A DNA stretch of 64,000 nt. It comes from DAOTZR01 sp034432595 (GTDB lineage: Bacteria > Chloroflexota > Anaerolineae > B4-G1 > SLSP01). The notes beneath the pieces are model-generated. The model searched no databases, was not told the DNA's origin, and saw nothing but the letters and a program-made list of their open reading frames with translations. Below are positions 8,761-17,952 of the stretch, piece by piece (position 1 is the stretch's first letter; each line of letters starts with the position of its first letter). A program made the position numbers and the translations under genes. Location: NCBI GenBank assembly GCA_034432595.1, contig DAOUBT010000023.1, forward strand, positions 9,132 through 73,131. Reading direction: 5' to 3'.

Positions 8761-9681
8761 ATGCAATGGGTTCGTGAAGTGCAACGTGATGTGCATCGGG
8801 AGAAACTCTACCGGCGCGCGATCGCGATTACCCTGGGTGGCAACGTCTTTCTGGCGGTGCTGAAAGCCGTCGCGGCGATGCTTTCCGGCAGTGTAGCCCT
8901 CTACGCGGACGCGGCCAACTCTGCGTCGGATGTGTTCTATTCCTTCACCATCGCCTTCGGCCTGTGGATGGCGCTGCAACCCCCAGACCTCTCCCATCCG
9001 CAAGGCCACGGGCGCTTTGAACCGCTGGTGGGATTGGTGGTGGCGGCCTCGATGACGGTGGCCGGTTATGCCGCCGTCCGCGCCGCCATCGAACGTTTCA
9101 TGACGGGGGCGATGGCCATTGAGCCGGGTTTGCCCATGCTGACGCTGCTGGGCAGTGCCACGGTTAAGGTGGGCATGTACTGGAGCATCAACCGCATCGC
9201 TAAAGAGCTGGGCAGCCCCACCTTTACCTCAACGGCGCAGGACAACCTGAGCGATGTGCTCACCTCAACCGCCGCTTTGCTCGGTGCGTTGGGGTCTAAG
9301 TGGCTGCATCCGCTTGCCGACCCCATCGCGGGCGTGCTGGTGGCCCTGTGGATTTTCCGCAACGCGGCTACGGCCTGGCGCAGCAATCTGGCCTTCCTGA
9401 CCGGCGCGGGGGCCTCGCAAGAACTGCGCGAGAAAATCGCGGAGATTTCCGCTTCCGTGCCGGGCGTGAACGCCGTGCATCAGGTCATCGCGGAATATGT
9501 CGGCCCGCAGCTCGTGGCGGATTTGCATATCAACGTTTCGGGCGATTTGACGTTGCGCGAAGCCCACGCCATCGCGGATGAGGTCGAGCGCCGCCTGAAC
9601 GAGCTGGACGAGATTGACCGCGCCTACGTCCACGTTGAACCGTGTCCGGACAACGGCGACATAGCATGCCGGGAGGGGTAA
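8761..9681 (+). CDS. Cation diffusion facilitator family transporter
   Basis: 306 residues from the ATG at 8761, chosen because promoter and GAGGT site lie just before it; longer in-frame extensions run into repeat DNA. It has six predicted membrane segments followed by a cytoplasmic ferredoxin-like dimerisation domain (from about residue 215, ending HVEPCPDN). CDF proteins export divalent metals by proton antiport. The metal-site positions read N-x-x-x-D in TM2 (NSASD) and D-x-x-x-D in TM5 (DNLSD), whereas Zn exporters normally have His in TM5. That points to Mn2+ or Fe2+ rather than Zn2+ (inference). Confidence 0.9.
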   Translation: MQWVREVQRDVHREKLYRRAIAITLGGNVFLAVLKAVAAMLSGSVALYADAANSASDVFYSFTIAFGLWMALQPPDLSHPQGHGRFEPLVGLVVAASMTVAGYAAVRAAIERFMTGAMAIEPGLPMLTLLGSATVKVGMYWSINRIAKELGSPTFTSTAQDNLSDVLTSTAALLGALGSKWLHPLADPIAGVLVALWIFRNAATAWRSNLAFLTGAGASQELREKIAEISASVPGVNAVHQVIAEYVGPQLVADLHINVSGDLTLREAHAIADEVERRLNELDEIDRAYVHVEPCPDNGDIACREG

Positions 9682-9749
9682 GCGCGCGGCGCAGCTCCGT
9701 TCCGTAAGCGCACCCATGTTGCGCACAACAAGGTGAGATAAGGGTATCC

Positions 9750-10580
9750 ATGAACGAACGTGAAGCAGGTTTCTGGCTGGGTCCATGGGAAGGCGGCTGG
9801 TGGCTGTTGCCCCCCGTCGCGCTGGTGTGCGGAGCGTGGGCGAGCGGCGTAACGCCGCTCTGGCGCCCGGAATTGGCCGCGCTGCTGGCTTTAGTGCTGG
9901 CGGGATGGCGTCCTTTCTGGCGCGCGCTTAGCCGCACGGATTGGGCAACGCCCCTGCGCGCCTGGCGCACCTGGGAGGATGAAGCCCCTCTGCCCCGCAT
10001 CCCCTACCTGCAGCCGGGGACGCCGGGCGCAGCCCTGCAGCGCCGTCTGCAACAGGCCCTCGCCTGGTGGCGCGCCTGTGGCGCACAGACCCTGGCCCTG
10101 CCCTTGCGCGTGGCGCTCCTCAGCCTGGGCCTGAGCCTGCTGCTCGCCCTCGCTATCGGACGCACGGCGCTGCTGCTGACCTTCTTCTTCATCAGCCTGA
10201 GCGAAGTGGCCCTGCTGTGGGATGAGCGCGGCCATATCCCCACTTTCTTCCACGCCCTGATGGAGGCAGGATTGCCCTGGCTCCTGGGTAGCAGCCTCGG
10301 CGCGCCGGATGGGCTACAGTTGGCGTTGGCGCTGGGATTGAGCTTGCTGGTGGCCGCTTTCCTGCGCCCGACACGCGCATCGGGACTGGGCACCCTGCCG
10401 CTGCTGGGATTGCTGGTGTCACAGCATCCCTTCACGGCGGGATGGGTGGCCTTGAGTTGCGTGCCGCTGGTCTGGTTGGGTATGCGCGCCCCCGATGCGT
10501 CCACTTACCGACGCCGCAGCGCGGTCTGGTTGATGGTGGTGTTCATCTTGACGGCGGGAGCGCTGCTATGGAATGGGTAA
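9750..10580 (+). CDS. Polytopic membrane protein of unknown function
   Basis: 276 residues, very Leu/Ala/Trp rich, with about seven hydrophobic segments (for example residues 15-35, 40-53, 120-150, 175-215 and 225-245) and a soluble loop of roughly 60 residues after the second. No family is recognised. It opens a four-gene cluster: its last 13 nt overlap the next gene, which in turn overlaps the two ABC permease genes by 4 nt each. The tight packing implies a shared function, perhaps a membrane export system. Confidence 0.75.
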   Translation: MNEREAGFWLGPWEGGWWLLPPVALVCGAWASGVTPLWRPELAALLALVLAGWRPFWRALSRTDWATPLRAWRTWEDEAPLPRIPYLQPGTPGAALQRRLQQALAWWRACGAQTLALPLRVALLSLGLSLLLALAIGRTALLLTFFFISLSEVALLWDERGHIPTFFHALMEAGLPWLLGSSLGAPDGLQLALALGLSLLVAAFLRPTRASGLGTLPLLGLLVSQHPFTAGWVALSCVPLVWLGMRAPDASTYRRRSAVWLMVVFILTAGALLWNG

Positions 10581-11395
10581 TCGCTTTGATCGTGGGCCTG
10601 GTGCTGATAGGCGCCCTGCTTTACTGGCAGCTTATCATCGCGGAAGGGGCTTATCTCGGTCCGCGCGTGGTGGCGCTGTTGTACGATTGGTCGGCACGCG
10701 CTTACGACCGCATCAAGGGCTACGATCCGGCCTATGAGCGCTGGTTTTTGAGCACGCCTCTGGTCCGCGCGCTGCAGAGCATTCCAACACCCCTGGTGCT
10801 GGATGTGGGCACCGGTACGGGCCGCCTGCCGCGCCTGCTCCTGAGCGAAGAGGGCTTTCGCGGACGCATCATCGGGCTGGATTACGCGCTGCGCATGTTG
10901 CGCGAGGCGGCGCAACAGCTCCCCAGCGATGAGCGTTGCCTGTGGGTACAGCACGAAGCGAGCCGCCTCCCCTTTGCGGAGGCGACCTTCACCGCCGTGA
11001 CGTGTCTGGAATCGCTGGAATTTACGCCGCAGCCGCGTCAGACCTTGCGCGAGCTGGTGCGCGTCCTGCAGCCGGGTGGCCTGCTCCTCGTTTCCAACCG
11101 CATCGGGCGGGATGCGCGTTTCCTGCCGGGACGCAGCTTCACGCCGGAGGCGTTCGAGGCGTATCTGCGCAGTCTGGGCCTGGAGATGATCCACACGCAG
11201 GCCTGGCAGGAGGATTACGACCTCGTGTGGGCGGTCAAGCCCGGCGTGTTGCAGCCGCGTGAACCGCTGCCCCTGCCGACGTACCTGCGCTGTCCCGACT
11301 GCGCCGCCGCCCTGGAGGCCCCGGAACAGGGGCTGCGCTGCGCGCAGGGCCACGTCAACGCGCGTTGGGATAACGGGATTTTGCGCATGGGATGA
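10568..11395 (+). CDS. Membrane-anchored SAM-dependent methyltransferase with C-terminal zinc ribbon
   Basis: 275 residues from the ATG at 10568, which overlaps the previous gene by 13 nt; upstream in-frame Met codons would overlap far more. Residues 4-24 form a transmembrane helix. A class I methyltransferase domain follows, with the SAM motif DVGTGTGR from Asp79 and a GLDYA acidic strand. The C-terminus has CPDC and a later C-x-x-GH arrangement, like the zinc ribbon found in RlmA-type and Trm112-like proteins. The substrate is unknown; membrane anchoring and the permease partners suggest a lipid or exported molecule. Confidence 0.8.
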   Translation: MEWVIALIVGLVLIGALLYWQLIIAEGAYLGPRVVALLYDWSARAYDRIKGYDPAYERWFLSTPLVRALQSIPTPLVLDVGTGTGRLPRLLLSEEGFRGRIIGLDYALRMLREAAQQLPSDERCLWVQHEASRLPFAEATFTAVTCLESLEFTPQPRQTLRELVRVLQPGGLLLVSNRIGRDARFLPGRSFTPEAFEAYLRSLGLEMIHTQAWQEDYDLVWAVKPGVLQPREPLPLPTYLRCPDCAAALEAPEQGLRCAQGHVNARWDNGILRMG

Positions 11396-12516
11396 AAGCA
11401 CATCCCCGCTGGCAACGCTTTATCGCGCTGCTCCGTAAAGATTTCCGCCTGGTGTTGCGCGATGCGCGCGCCTTTTTGCTCGTGCTTTTCGCGCCTACCT
11501 TTCTTTTGTTCATCCTCACTTATATTTTCCGCGTCGAGGCACAGGAAACTCGTCTCGCGCTCTGGAATCAAGACCAGAGTCCCTTAGCGCAGCGCTACAT
11601 CACCGCGCTCACCGCCAGCGGCGACATGAAGGTCACCGCGTGGGTGCAAAACGAGGCGCAGGTAGAGACGATCCTGCAAAGCGGCAAGGCCGACGTGATC
11701 CTCATCATCCCGCCGGAATTCGGGGCCAGATTGCAACGCGGCGAGCCATCGCCGGTGCAGGCCATTTTCGACGGCACGGAAGCTATCCTGGCCCCCCAAC
11801 AGGCCGCGCGCCTCATCCAATATTCTGCCGCCTTTAGCGAGCAAGTCTTGCTGCGCGGCCTCACGCTGCGCGGAACCCCTGTCGAACTACAACGGGTGGT
11901 GTGGTATAACCCGCGCCTGGATACGCTGGATAGCATGGTGCCGGGGCTGATGGCGCTGGTGTTGAGTATGCCCGCCCTGGCCTTTGCGCTGGCCCTGGCC
12001 CGCGAACGTGAATCGGGCCTCTTTGAGGGCCTCATCAGCACGCCGATGCGCGCTTTTGAGTACACCTTCAGCAAAGCGACGGCTTACATCAGCCTGGGCA
12101 CGCTCAGCATGGTCGGCCTGTGGGCGCTGAGCGTGGGCTACTTCGGGGTGCCATGGCGCGGTTCGTTCCTGCTCTATCTCGGCCTCACCGCCCTGTATCT
12201 GGCCGCGATGATCGGCATCCTGATGGCCCTGGCACCGTTGATGCGCACGCAACAGGTGGCCTTCTTCGTCGCTCTGTTGTACTTTTTCGTGCCGGGCTTC
12301 TTCAACGCCGGGCTGTTCTCCCCCGTGCCGCGCCGTGGGGTGGGATGGCTCGTGGCCGAAGCGTTGCCGGCCACCCACTTCATCGCCATTTCCCGCAGCG
12401 TGGCCCTGAAAGGCGCTGACCTGTCCATGCTCCTGCATCCCGTGTTGGTGCTGGCCGGCATGAACCTCGTGGGGATGACGATAGCTATCCTGAGTTTTCG
12501 CAAATACCTGGCATGA
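11392..12516 (+). CDS. ABC-2 type transporter permease
   Basis: 374 residues. It shows the YhhJ/YbhS-type plan: a first membrane helix (about 26-46), a large extracytoplasmic region (about 47-185), then five helices with the conserved ARERESGLFEGLISTP linker and a PATHFIAISRSVALKG segment near the end. The start codon overlaps the methyltransferase stop (ATGA). No ATP-binding subunit lies in the cluster or anywhere in the window. Substrate unknown. Confidence 0.9.
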   Translation: MKAHPRWQRFIALLRKDFRLVLRDARAFLLVLFAPTFLLFILTYIFRVEAQETRLALWNQDQSPLAQRYITALTASGDMKVTAWVQNEAQVETILQSGKADVILIIPPEFGARLQRGEPSPVQAIFDGTEAILAPQQAARLIQYSAAFSEQVLLRGLTLRGTPVELQRVVWYNPRLDTLDSMVPGLMALVLSMPALAFALALARERESGLFEGLISTPMRAFEYTFSKATAYISLGTLSMVGLWALSVGYFGVPWRGSFLLYLGLTALYLAAMIGILMALAPLMRTQQVAFFVALLYFFVPGFFNAGLFSPVPRRGVGWLVAEALPATHFIAISRSVALKGADLSMLLHPVLVLAGMNLVGMTIAILSFRKYLA

Positions 12517-13631
12517 AGCTTCATCCGGGCATCATTTGGGCTATTGCCCGCAAAGATTTGCAGCAAATCGTGCGCGACCGCACTTTGCTGCTCTTCATGC
12601 TGCTGGTCCCCGTGGCGCAGCTTATCCTGCTGGCGCAGGCGACGGGGCGCGGCGTGCGCGATCTGCCGGTGGGTGTGCTGGATAGGGATGGCAGCGCGAG
12701 CAGCCGCACCCTGTGCGCCCTCATCGAGGCTTCGGAAGGCTTTGCGCTGACGCTGTATCCTTCTTCTCTGGCCGAAGGGACGCGCGCCATCGCCCGCGGC
12801 GACATCAACGCGCTCTTCATCATCCCCAACGGCCTGGAAGCGGCGACACGCGCCGCCACCCGTCAGGTCGCGGTCCAACTCATCGTGGACGGTAGCAACA
12901 GCGTGGTAGGCAGCGTGGCGATCAGTCAGGCGCAACTTGTCCTGCAGCGCTACCTTGAGCACCATGGGATGGACGCAACGCGCTACGGTGGCATCAAGGT
13001 CATGACCCTGATGCGTTATAACCCCGGAGGGCGCTCGCGCCCGCCCCTGGTGGTGGCGCAGTTGGGCTTCATCCTCTACCAGATCACTTTAGCCACCGCC
13101 GCCTTAGGCCTCACGCGCGAACGCGAAGCCGGGACGTTAGAACAGTTGTTGGTGACGCCTGTGCGACGCCTGGAACTGCTGAGCGGCAAAGTCGTCGCGC
13201 CGTTACTCATCGGCCTCTTCGATTTTGGGGTGATGCTGCTCATTGTCCGCTACGGCTTTGACATTCCCATCGTTGGCTCGCCCCTGCTGCTGAGCGGCGC
13301 CACGCTCCTGTTCATGCTCATCGAAATCGTGTGGGGGATTCTGCTTTCAGCGCTCTCGCGCACCCAACAACAGGCCATCCTCATGGTCTTCATGCAGGCC
13401 ATGCTGGACGTGGCGCTTTCGGGCTATCTGGCGCCGACGCATCAGATGCCGGGCATCCTGCGTTACGCCTCACAAGTCATCCCATTCCAACACTATCTCG
13501 TCGTGCTGCGCGGCATTGTGCTCAAGGGCGCGGACGCGGCGGCGCTGGCACCGCACCTTCTGGCACTGGGAGGCTTGCTGCTCGCGATCACGCCGCTCAC
13601 CGTGGCCGTCATCGCGCGGCATTTAGATTAA
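12513..13631 (+). CDS. ABC-2 type transporter permease (second subunit)
   Basis: 372 residues with the same layout as the gene before it: an N-terminal helix, a soluble domain of about 140 residues, then five helices bearing LTREREAGTLEQLLVTPVRR and PFQHYLVVLRGIVLKG. The two probably form a heterodimeric exporter pore. It overlaps the first permease gene by 4 nt. The cluster ends here; a fresh promoter for the next gene lies 7 nt downstream. Confidence 0.9.
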   Translation: MKLHPGIIWAIARKDLQQIVRDRTLLLFMLLVPVAQLILLAQATGRGVRDLPVGVLDRDGSASSRTLCALIEASEGFALTLYPSSLAEGTRAIARGDINALFIIPNGLEAATRAATRQVAVQLIVDGSNSVVGSVAISQAQLVLQRYLEHHGMDATRYGGIKVMTLMRYNPGGRSRPPLVVAQLGFILYQITLATAALGLTREREAGTLEQLLVTPVRRLELLSGKVVAPLLIGLFDFGVMLLIVRYGFDIPIVGSPLLLSGATLLFMLIEIVWGILLSALSRTQQQAILMVFMQAMLDVALSGYLAPTHQMPGILRYASQVIPFQHYLVVLRGIVLKGADAAALAPHLLALGGLLLAITPLTVAVIARHLD

Positions 13632-13637
13632 CTTCGC

Positions 13638-13665
13638 TTGACATCGTGCTCCTTCGCGTTAAACT
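13638..13665 (+). promoter_or_regulatory. Sigma70-type promoter giving a probable leaderless mRNA
   Basis: TTGACA (13638-13643) and TAAACT (13660-13665) are 16 nt apart. The expected transcription start falls at or next to the ATG at 13672, and there is no Shine-Dalgarno sequence between them. Confidence 0.55.
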
Positions 13666-13671
13666 CTAAGT

Positions 13672-16308
13672 ATGCAACGTCGGGTTGAGGTGCTGCGCTT
13701 CAAAGCCGGTCAGCGGACCACCGCCCCGCCCCCGGAAGTATTCTGGGAGCGGGCGCCTGCGGGCGTGCCGGAGGAGGCCGGCGAGGAGCTGCTCATCCTC
13801 GTGGACCTCGAACCCTACATTCCGCACCGCGCGCGCGAAGTCCGCACCATTGCCGAAGAAACCTACTGGACGACAAGCGGCAGCATCACCGCGCGCATGC
13901 GCCGCGCCATCGCCGACGCTAACCGTTACCTGGTGCTGCACAACGCCGAAGTCATCGCGGACCTGCGGACATTCGGCAGCATCTCCCTCATCGCCTTCCT
14001 GGGAGAAGAAACCTTTATCGGGCAGGCCGGACCGGGCAACACCCTCATCCACTACCCGCAGCAGCGCCTGATGGAACTCTTCCCCAAGCCGGGCCGCAGC
14101 ATGACGCCCATTGGCGTGGCCGTGCCGCCCGTCATCCACATCAGCTACGCCACCCTGGAGCCGGGCTGTCAGGTAGTCCTCCTCACCAACTCCATCATGC
14201 AGACGCGCCTGGTGCCCGCCTGGGAGAACCTGTTAGCCGAGCAGGCCGCCGCACCGGAGCAGGATGTGTTTGCGCAGGATCTGGCGCAAAAGCAGGTCAG
14301 TGGCGGGGCGATTCATGTTTTATGTTTAGCGGATGAAGAGGAGGAGCCGGCGCGTCCCGCCGCCCGTAAGAAGATACACCTGCCGTGGCCACCGCAAGGG
14401 ACGAAACGCGCCGCCGTCAAAGAAGGCCAGAGCGCCTTCAAGCCGCAGCCACCGCACGCGGTCCCCCTGCCGCGCGCCGAGGAGACTCCGCCCCCGCCGC
14501 CCGAAACGCCATCGCCTGAGCCTGTCAAGCCCTTAACCCTTGGCGCGGGCGTCCTGGCGAGCCTGTGGCAGCGCATCCGTCCCGCGCGCCCCGCCGCGGA
14601 AGTGGAAGCCGAAGAAGAGAACGAAGAGAACACAGAAGAGACCGTCATCTCAACAGCCGAACCCACCATCCCATCTCCGCGCGCCGTGGATGAGCGTCCC
14701 GCCGCGTCCCCGCGCGCCGTGGAGGCATACCCTTCCGCCGTGGCCGCCACGCCGATGGGCGAAACGCCCGCTCCAGACGAAGCAGCCGCCTGGGAAGAGG
14801 AGTCCCCTCACGGCCTGGGCGCGCGCCTGCGCGATACGTTAGTCAGGCTGCGTCCATCGGCGCAGAGCAGCGCCCCGCCGGATACGGCGCCCATCCCGGA
14901 GGAAACAGGCGATGAAGAAGAGACCCGTCCCGGCCTGGGAGAACGGCTGCGGGAGCTATGGGCCAGGCGGCGCGCCTCTGCCGCGGAGGAAGACGCGCTG
15001 CCCACATCGGCAAACGGCGCGGTCCGTCCTGTACCACGCCCGAAAGCACCCCGCGCCGCGCGGCGACCCCTCGCGCAACGTGCGGGCCACGTCATCCAAA
15101 AAAGCCTGCGCCCCCTGCTGCCGGGACGGACGCCACGACCGCGCACGAGCGCCCCGCGCCCCGTCCCCGCCGAGACGCGCTGGCTCCCATGGCTGGCGTT
15201 GGGCCTGTTCCTGCTGGCCCTGCTCACCACCGGCCTGACGTATGCCGAGATGGGCGGAGCGCAACGCGCACAGCAGCTCCTGAGCAAGGCGGAAGAGGCA
15301 CGCACCCTGGCTTACACCCAACAGACGCCGGATAGCTGGCGTCAGGTGCAGAGTCTGGCCAATACGGTGCTGGTGCTGGACGCGAACAACAAACGCGCCC
15401 GCGAATTGTACGACGAGGCCACTCTGGCCCTGGATGCGCTGCAAAAAGCCGCTCTGCTGGCCCTGCAACCGCTGCGCGAGCTGGGTAGCTCACCCCAGCC
15501 CCGGCGTTTGATCGCGACAAAAGACACGCTCTACTTGCTCGATCCGGGGACAGATTCGGTACAGGCGCTCGATGCGCGCGAGCCGGGCGCTGCACGCACC
15601 CTTCTCAAGCGCGGACAGAGCCTGAACGGGATGACGGTGCCGCATCTGGTGGACATCGCCTGGATGAACGCCGTGCCGGATTTCCCGGATGGCGCTCTCT
15701 TCATCTACGGGGAAGGGGGAACGCTTTATATCTACGAGCCGACCGCAGGCCCGGAGGCCATCACGCAGCAGCGTCTGGAGGGCAACCTGCCCCCTGGATC
15801 CGTGACGATGTTCAGCCTGTGGGGAACGCGCCTGTATGTGGTGCAGCGACAAAGCAACGAATTGCTGCGCTATCAGCCCCTGAACGGGCTATACAACACG
15901 CAGCCGCGTCCTTATTTCGCTCCGGCCCTGACGCCGCCGCTGCAAAACGTGGTGGGGATGGCGTTGGATGGGCGCCTGTACCTGCTCTTCGGGGATGGGA
16001 CGCTGCGCGCTTATTACGAGGGGGCAGAAGATCCTTCCTTCAAAGTGGAAGGGCTGCCCGAAGCGAATTTCAAAGCCTCGATGCTGGCTTTAGATCCCGA
16101 TCCGGCAGGGCCGATTTACCTGGCCGATCCGCGTCAGGAGTTCATCGTGGTGTTGGACCGTCGGGGCGCTTTCCGGCATCAGTTCCGCCTGCCGGGGCAT
16201 CTGGGGCGCACGTTGGAGACGCTGTGCGTGACGCCGGATGGGAAGCAGGTGTATCTGGTGGCGGAAAACAAGCTCTATCTCGCGCCGCTCCCAGATTTTG
16301 CTCAGTGA
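13672..16308 (+). CDS. Large single-pass membrane protein: PP2C-like N-domain, disordered linker, C-terminal beta-propeller-like domain
   Basis: 878 residues. Residues 1-220 resemble a PP2C-type phosphatase fold (a strand-rich region with ARMRRAIADANRYL and SISLIAFLGEETFIGQAGPGNTLIHY), but the usual DG-x-GG and GDSR metal motifs are not visible. Residues about 221-490 are low-complexity Pro/Glu/Ala/Arg. One transmembrane helix lies at 504-527. A helical stretch (about 535-605) follows, then a repeat-rich beta region (610-878) with LYLLDPGTD, LYIYEPT, LYLLFGDG and IYLADP, like propeller blades. I infer a membrane sensor or scaffold with a cytoplasmic degenerate phosphatase-like domain and an extracytoplasmic propeller. 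Function unknown. Confidence 0.75.
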   Translation: MQRRVEVLRFKAGQRTTAPPPEVFWERAPAGVPEEAGEELLILVDLEPYIPHRAREVRTIAEETYWTTSGSITARMRRAIADANRYLVLHNAEVIADLRTFGSISLIAFLGEETFIGQAGPGNTLIHYPQQRLMELFPKPGRSMTPIGVAVPPVIHISYATLEPGCQVVLLTNSIMQTRLVPAWENLLAEQAAAPEQDVFAQDLAQKQVSGGAIHVLCLADEEEEPARPAARKKIHLPWPPQGTKRAAVKEGQSAFKPQPPHAVPLPRAEETPPPPPETPSPEPVKPLTLGAGVLASLWQRIRPARPAAEVEAEEENEENTEETVISTAEPTIPSPRAVDERPAASPRAVEAYPSAVAATPMGETPAPDEAAAWEEESPHGLGARLRDTLVRLRPSAQSSAPPDTAPIPEETGDEEETRPGLGERLRELWARRRASAAEEDALPTSANGAVRPVPRPKAPRAARRPLAQRAGHVIQKSLRPLLPGRTPRPRTSAPRPVPAETRWLPWLALGLFLLALLTTGLTYAEMGGAQRAQQLLSKAEEARTLAYTQQTPDSWRQVQSLANTVLVLDANNKRARELYDEATLALDALQKAALLALQPLRELGSSPQPRRLIATKDTLYLLDPGTDSVQALDAREPGAARTLLKRGQSLNGMTVPHLVDIAWMNAVPDFPDGALFIYGEGGTLYIYEPTAGPEAITQQRLEGNLPPGSVTMFSLWGTRLYVVQRQSNELLRYQPLNGLYNTQPRPYFAPALTPPLQNVVGMALDGRLYLLFGDGTLRAYYEGAEDPSFKVEGLPEANFKASMLALDPDPAGPIYLADPRQEFIVVLDRRGAFRHQFRLPGHLGRTLETLCVTPDGKQVYLVAENKLYLAPLPDFAQ

Positions 16309-16359
16309 AAACCGCGCCCGCGCCGGGCGCCTTATCATCACCTCGTCGAGGTCATCGTT

Positions 16360-16947
16360 ATGGAAACCTACCGGACTTTTGTCGCCCTACCGCTCAGTAG
16401 CACGCTCAAACAGGAATTGCAGGCCCTGCAGACCACGCTGATGCGGCAATGTCCGCCGCAGAGCGTGCGCTGGGTCGCGCCCGAAGGGATGCACCTGACG
16501 TTATTCTTTTTAGGCGAGGTCGAAACGCGCCGCCTGCCGGAGATTAAAAACGCGCTGGAGCAGGTCGCGCGGGCCGGGCTGGGATGCACGTGTCGGGTTG
16601 GCGGATTGGGCGCGTTCCCCAATCTGCGCCGTCCGCGCGTGGTGTGGGTTGGCCTGGAGGAGGCCACGGGGACGTTGCGCGCGCTGCAGGAGGCCGTCAA
16701 CGCCGCCCTGGAGGGGCTGGGGTTCACGCCGGAGGAGCGCGAGTTCAAGCCGCATCTCACGCTGGGACGGGTGACGAAGCAGGCCACCCCTGCGGAGCTG
16801 GAAGCCCTCGGTAAGGTGGTGGCGCGCACCACCACGCCCACCTGGCAGGAGCGCATCACGGAACTGGTTTTTTATCGCAGCGAGTTAAAACCCAATGGTG
16901 CGGTATATACGCCTTTAGCGCGGTGGACCCTGGGTGTCCACGAATAG
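16360..16947 (+). CDS. thpR: RNA 2',3'-cyclic phosphodiesterase (ThpR/LigT)
   Basis: 195 residues of the 2H phosphoesterase superfamily. The two H-x-T motifs are His45-Leu-Thr47 (HLTLFFLG) and His132-Leu-Thr134 (HLTLGRV), and the length is typical. ThpR hydrolyses 2',3'-cyclic phosphodiesters to 2'-phosphomonoesters on RNA. It starts 51 nt after the preceding large gene and may be cotranscribed with it. Confidence 0.93.
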   Translation: METYRTFVALPLSSTLKQELQALQTTLMRQCPPQSVRWVAPEGMHLTLFFLGEVETRRLPEIKNALEQVARAGLGCTCRVGGLGAFPNLRRPRVVWVGLEEATGTLRALQEAVNAALEGLGFTPEEREFKPHLTLGRVTKQATPAELEALGKVVARTTTPTWQERITELVFYRSELKPNGAVYTPLARWTLGVHE

Positions 16948-16992
16948 GGCGCATCCACGCAAAGCAACGCACCAACGCACCCCGGAATCGGG

Positions 16993-17229
16993 TTAGAGCG
17001 CATCTCCCAGCAGGATGCCGAGCAAGCCGATGATGACGCCCACGTGCAGGAAGAAGTCATCCTGCACCAGGAAGACGATCACCGGCCATTCCGGCAACCA
17101 GCGCAAGATGAGGTTAAGGAGTACCAATCCCGCCCCCACTAAGACGGGCAAGCCCTTGCGATGCGCCAGAAAATTACCCACGTCGCTGATCAGTTGTACC
17201 ACCCGGGTTTGTTTTGTGGCAGGTGTCAT
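16993..17229 (-). CDS. Small two-helix membrane protein
   Basis: 78 residues. A short polar N-terminus is followed by two hydrophobic segments (about 29-46 and 48-75) separated by an RWLPEWP turn. Its start overlaps the end of the pyroglutamyl-peptidase gene by 4 nt (ATGA), so it is translated in the same operon. No family recognised with confidence and no function assigned. Confidence 0.65.
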   Translation of the reverse strand: MTPATKQTRVVQLISDVGNFLAHRKGLPVLVGAGLVLLNLILRWLPEWPVIVFLVQDDFFLHVGVIIGLLGILLGDAL

Positions 17230-17849
17230 GCCGAAGCCTCCATATCGTTCAGATAGACCAGCAGCCAGCGCACGCCGATTTCAATCACACGCAAATCCAT
17301 GCTCGGAACAGGCTTATCGAGCGCAGCAACCTGTGCAGGCAGGGCGGGGACATGGATGAAGCCCACCCGCGGCATGGGAGAACGCTGCGCGGCCCAGTGC
17401 AGCGCCAGGTAAAACGCCTGATTGCACAGGTACGTCCCTGCCGTGTATGATAGCTCCGCCGGAATGCCCGTCGCGCGCAGATGTTCGACCCATTCGCGTG
17501 TAGGCAGGGTGGCAAAGTAAGCCGCCGGCCCATCGGGCAGAATGGGACGGTCACGGAGCTGCAATCCGGCGTTGTCCGGCACGCGGAAATCAAGCCAGTT
17601 GATGGCGACGCGCTCTATTGAAAATCCCGTGCGCCCGGTGGCCTGTCCCAGCATCAAGACCACGTCCGGGTTGAGCGTGTCGAGCAAGGCCGGCCATTCC
17701 TGTTGCAGACGCACGCTGTCCACCGCCAGCACCGCCGTCATCAGTTCCACCCCCAGCGGCGGATGCTCCATCAACAGGGAGAGCACCTCCTCAGTGGGAT
17801 TGACCTCCGCGCCATCAAAGGCCTCAAATCCAGTGACTAAAATTCGCAT
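17226..17849 (-). CDS. pcp: Pyroglutamyl-peptidase I
   Basis: 207 residues of peptidase family C15. The catalytic triad can be placed at Glu79 (GFSIERVAIN), Cys142 (TYLCNQAFY) and His166 (GFIHVP), with the N-terminal VTGFEAF signature at residues 5-11. It removes N-terminal pyroglutamate from peptides in the cytoplasm. The small membrane protein gene follows with a 4-nt overlap. Confidence 0.93.
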   Translation of the reverse strand: MRILVTGFEAFDGAEVNPTEEVLSLLMEHPPLGVELMTAVLAVDSVRLQQEWPALLDTLNPDVVLMLGQATGRTGFSIERVAINWLDFRVPDNAGLQLRDRPILPDGPAAYFATLPTREWVEHLRATGIPAELSYTAGTYLCNQAFYLALHWAAQRSPMPRVGFIHVPALPAQVAALDKPVPSMDLRVIEIGVRWLLVYLNDMEASA

Positions 17850-17861
17850 CGCCCACCTCTA

Positions 17862-17952
17862 CCCCGCCAGAATGGTCTTTGCCCCATCGCTCAGGATTAA
17901 TCCCATGCCATGGTTCATCATGTCCCGGTCAGGCTGAGCAGCTACCACAACG
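17862..17952 (+). repeat. Dispersed intergenic repeat copy (CTGAGCAG family)
   Basis: The stretch reads CTACCCCGCCAGAATGGTCTTTGC, a divergent middle, then AGGCTGAGCAGCTACC, the order seen in copies near 32.3 and 37.4 kb. It lies just upstream of the pcp start on the opposite sense. Confidence 0.55.
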
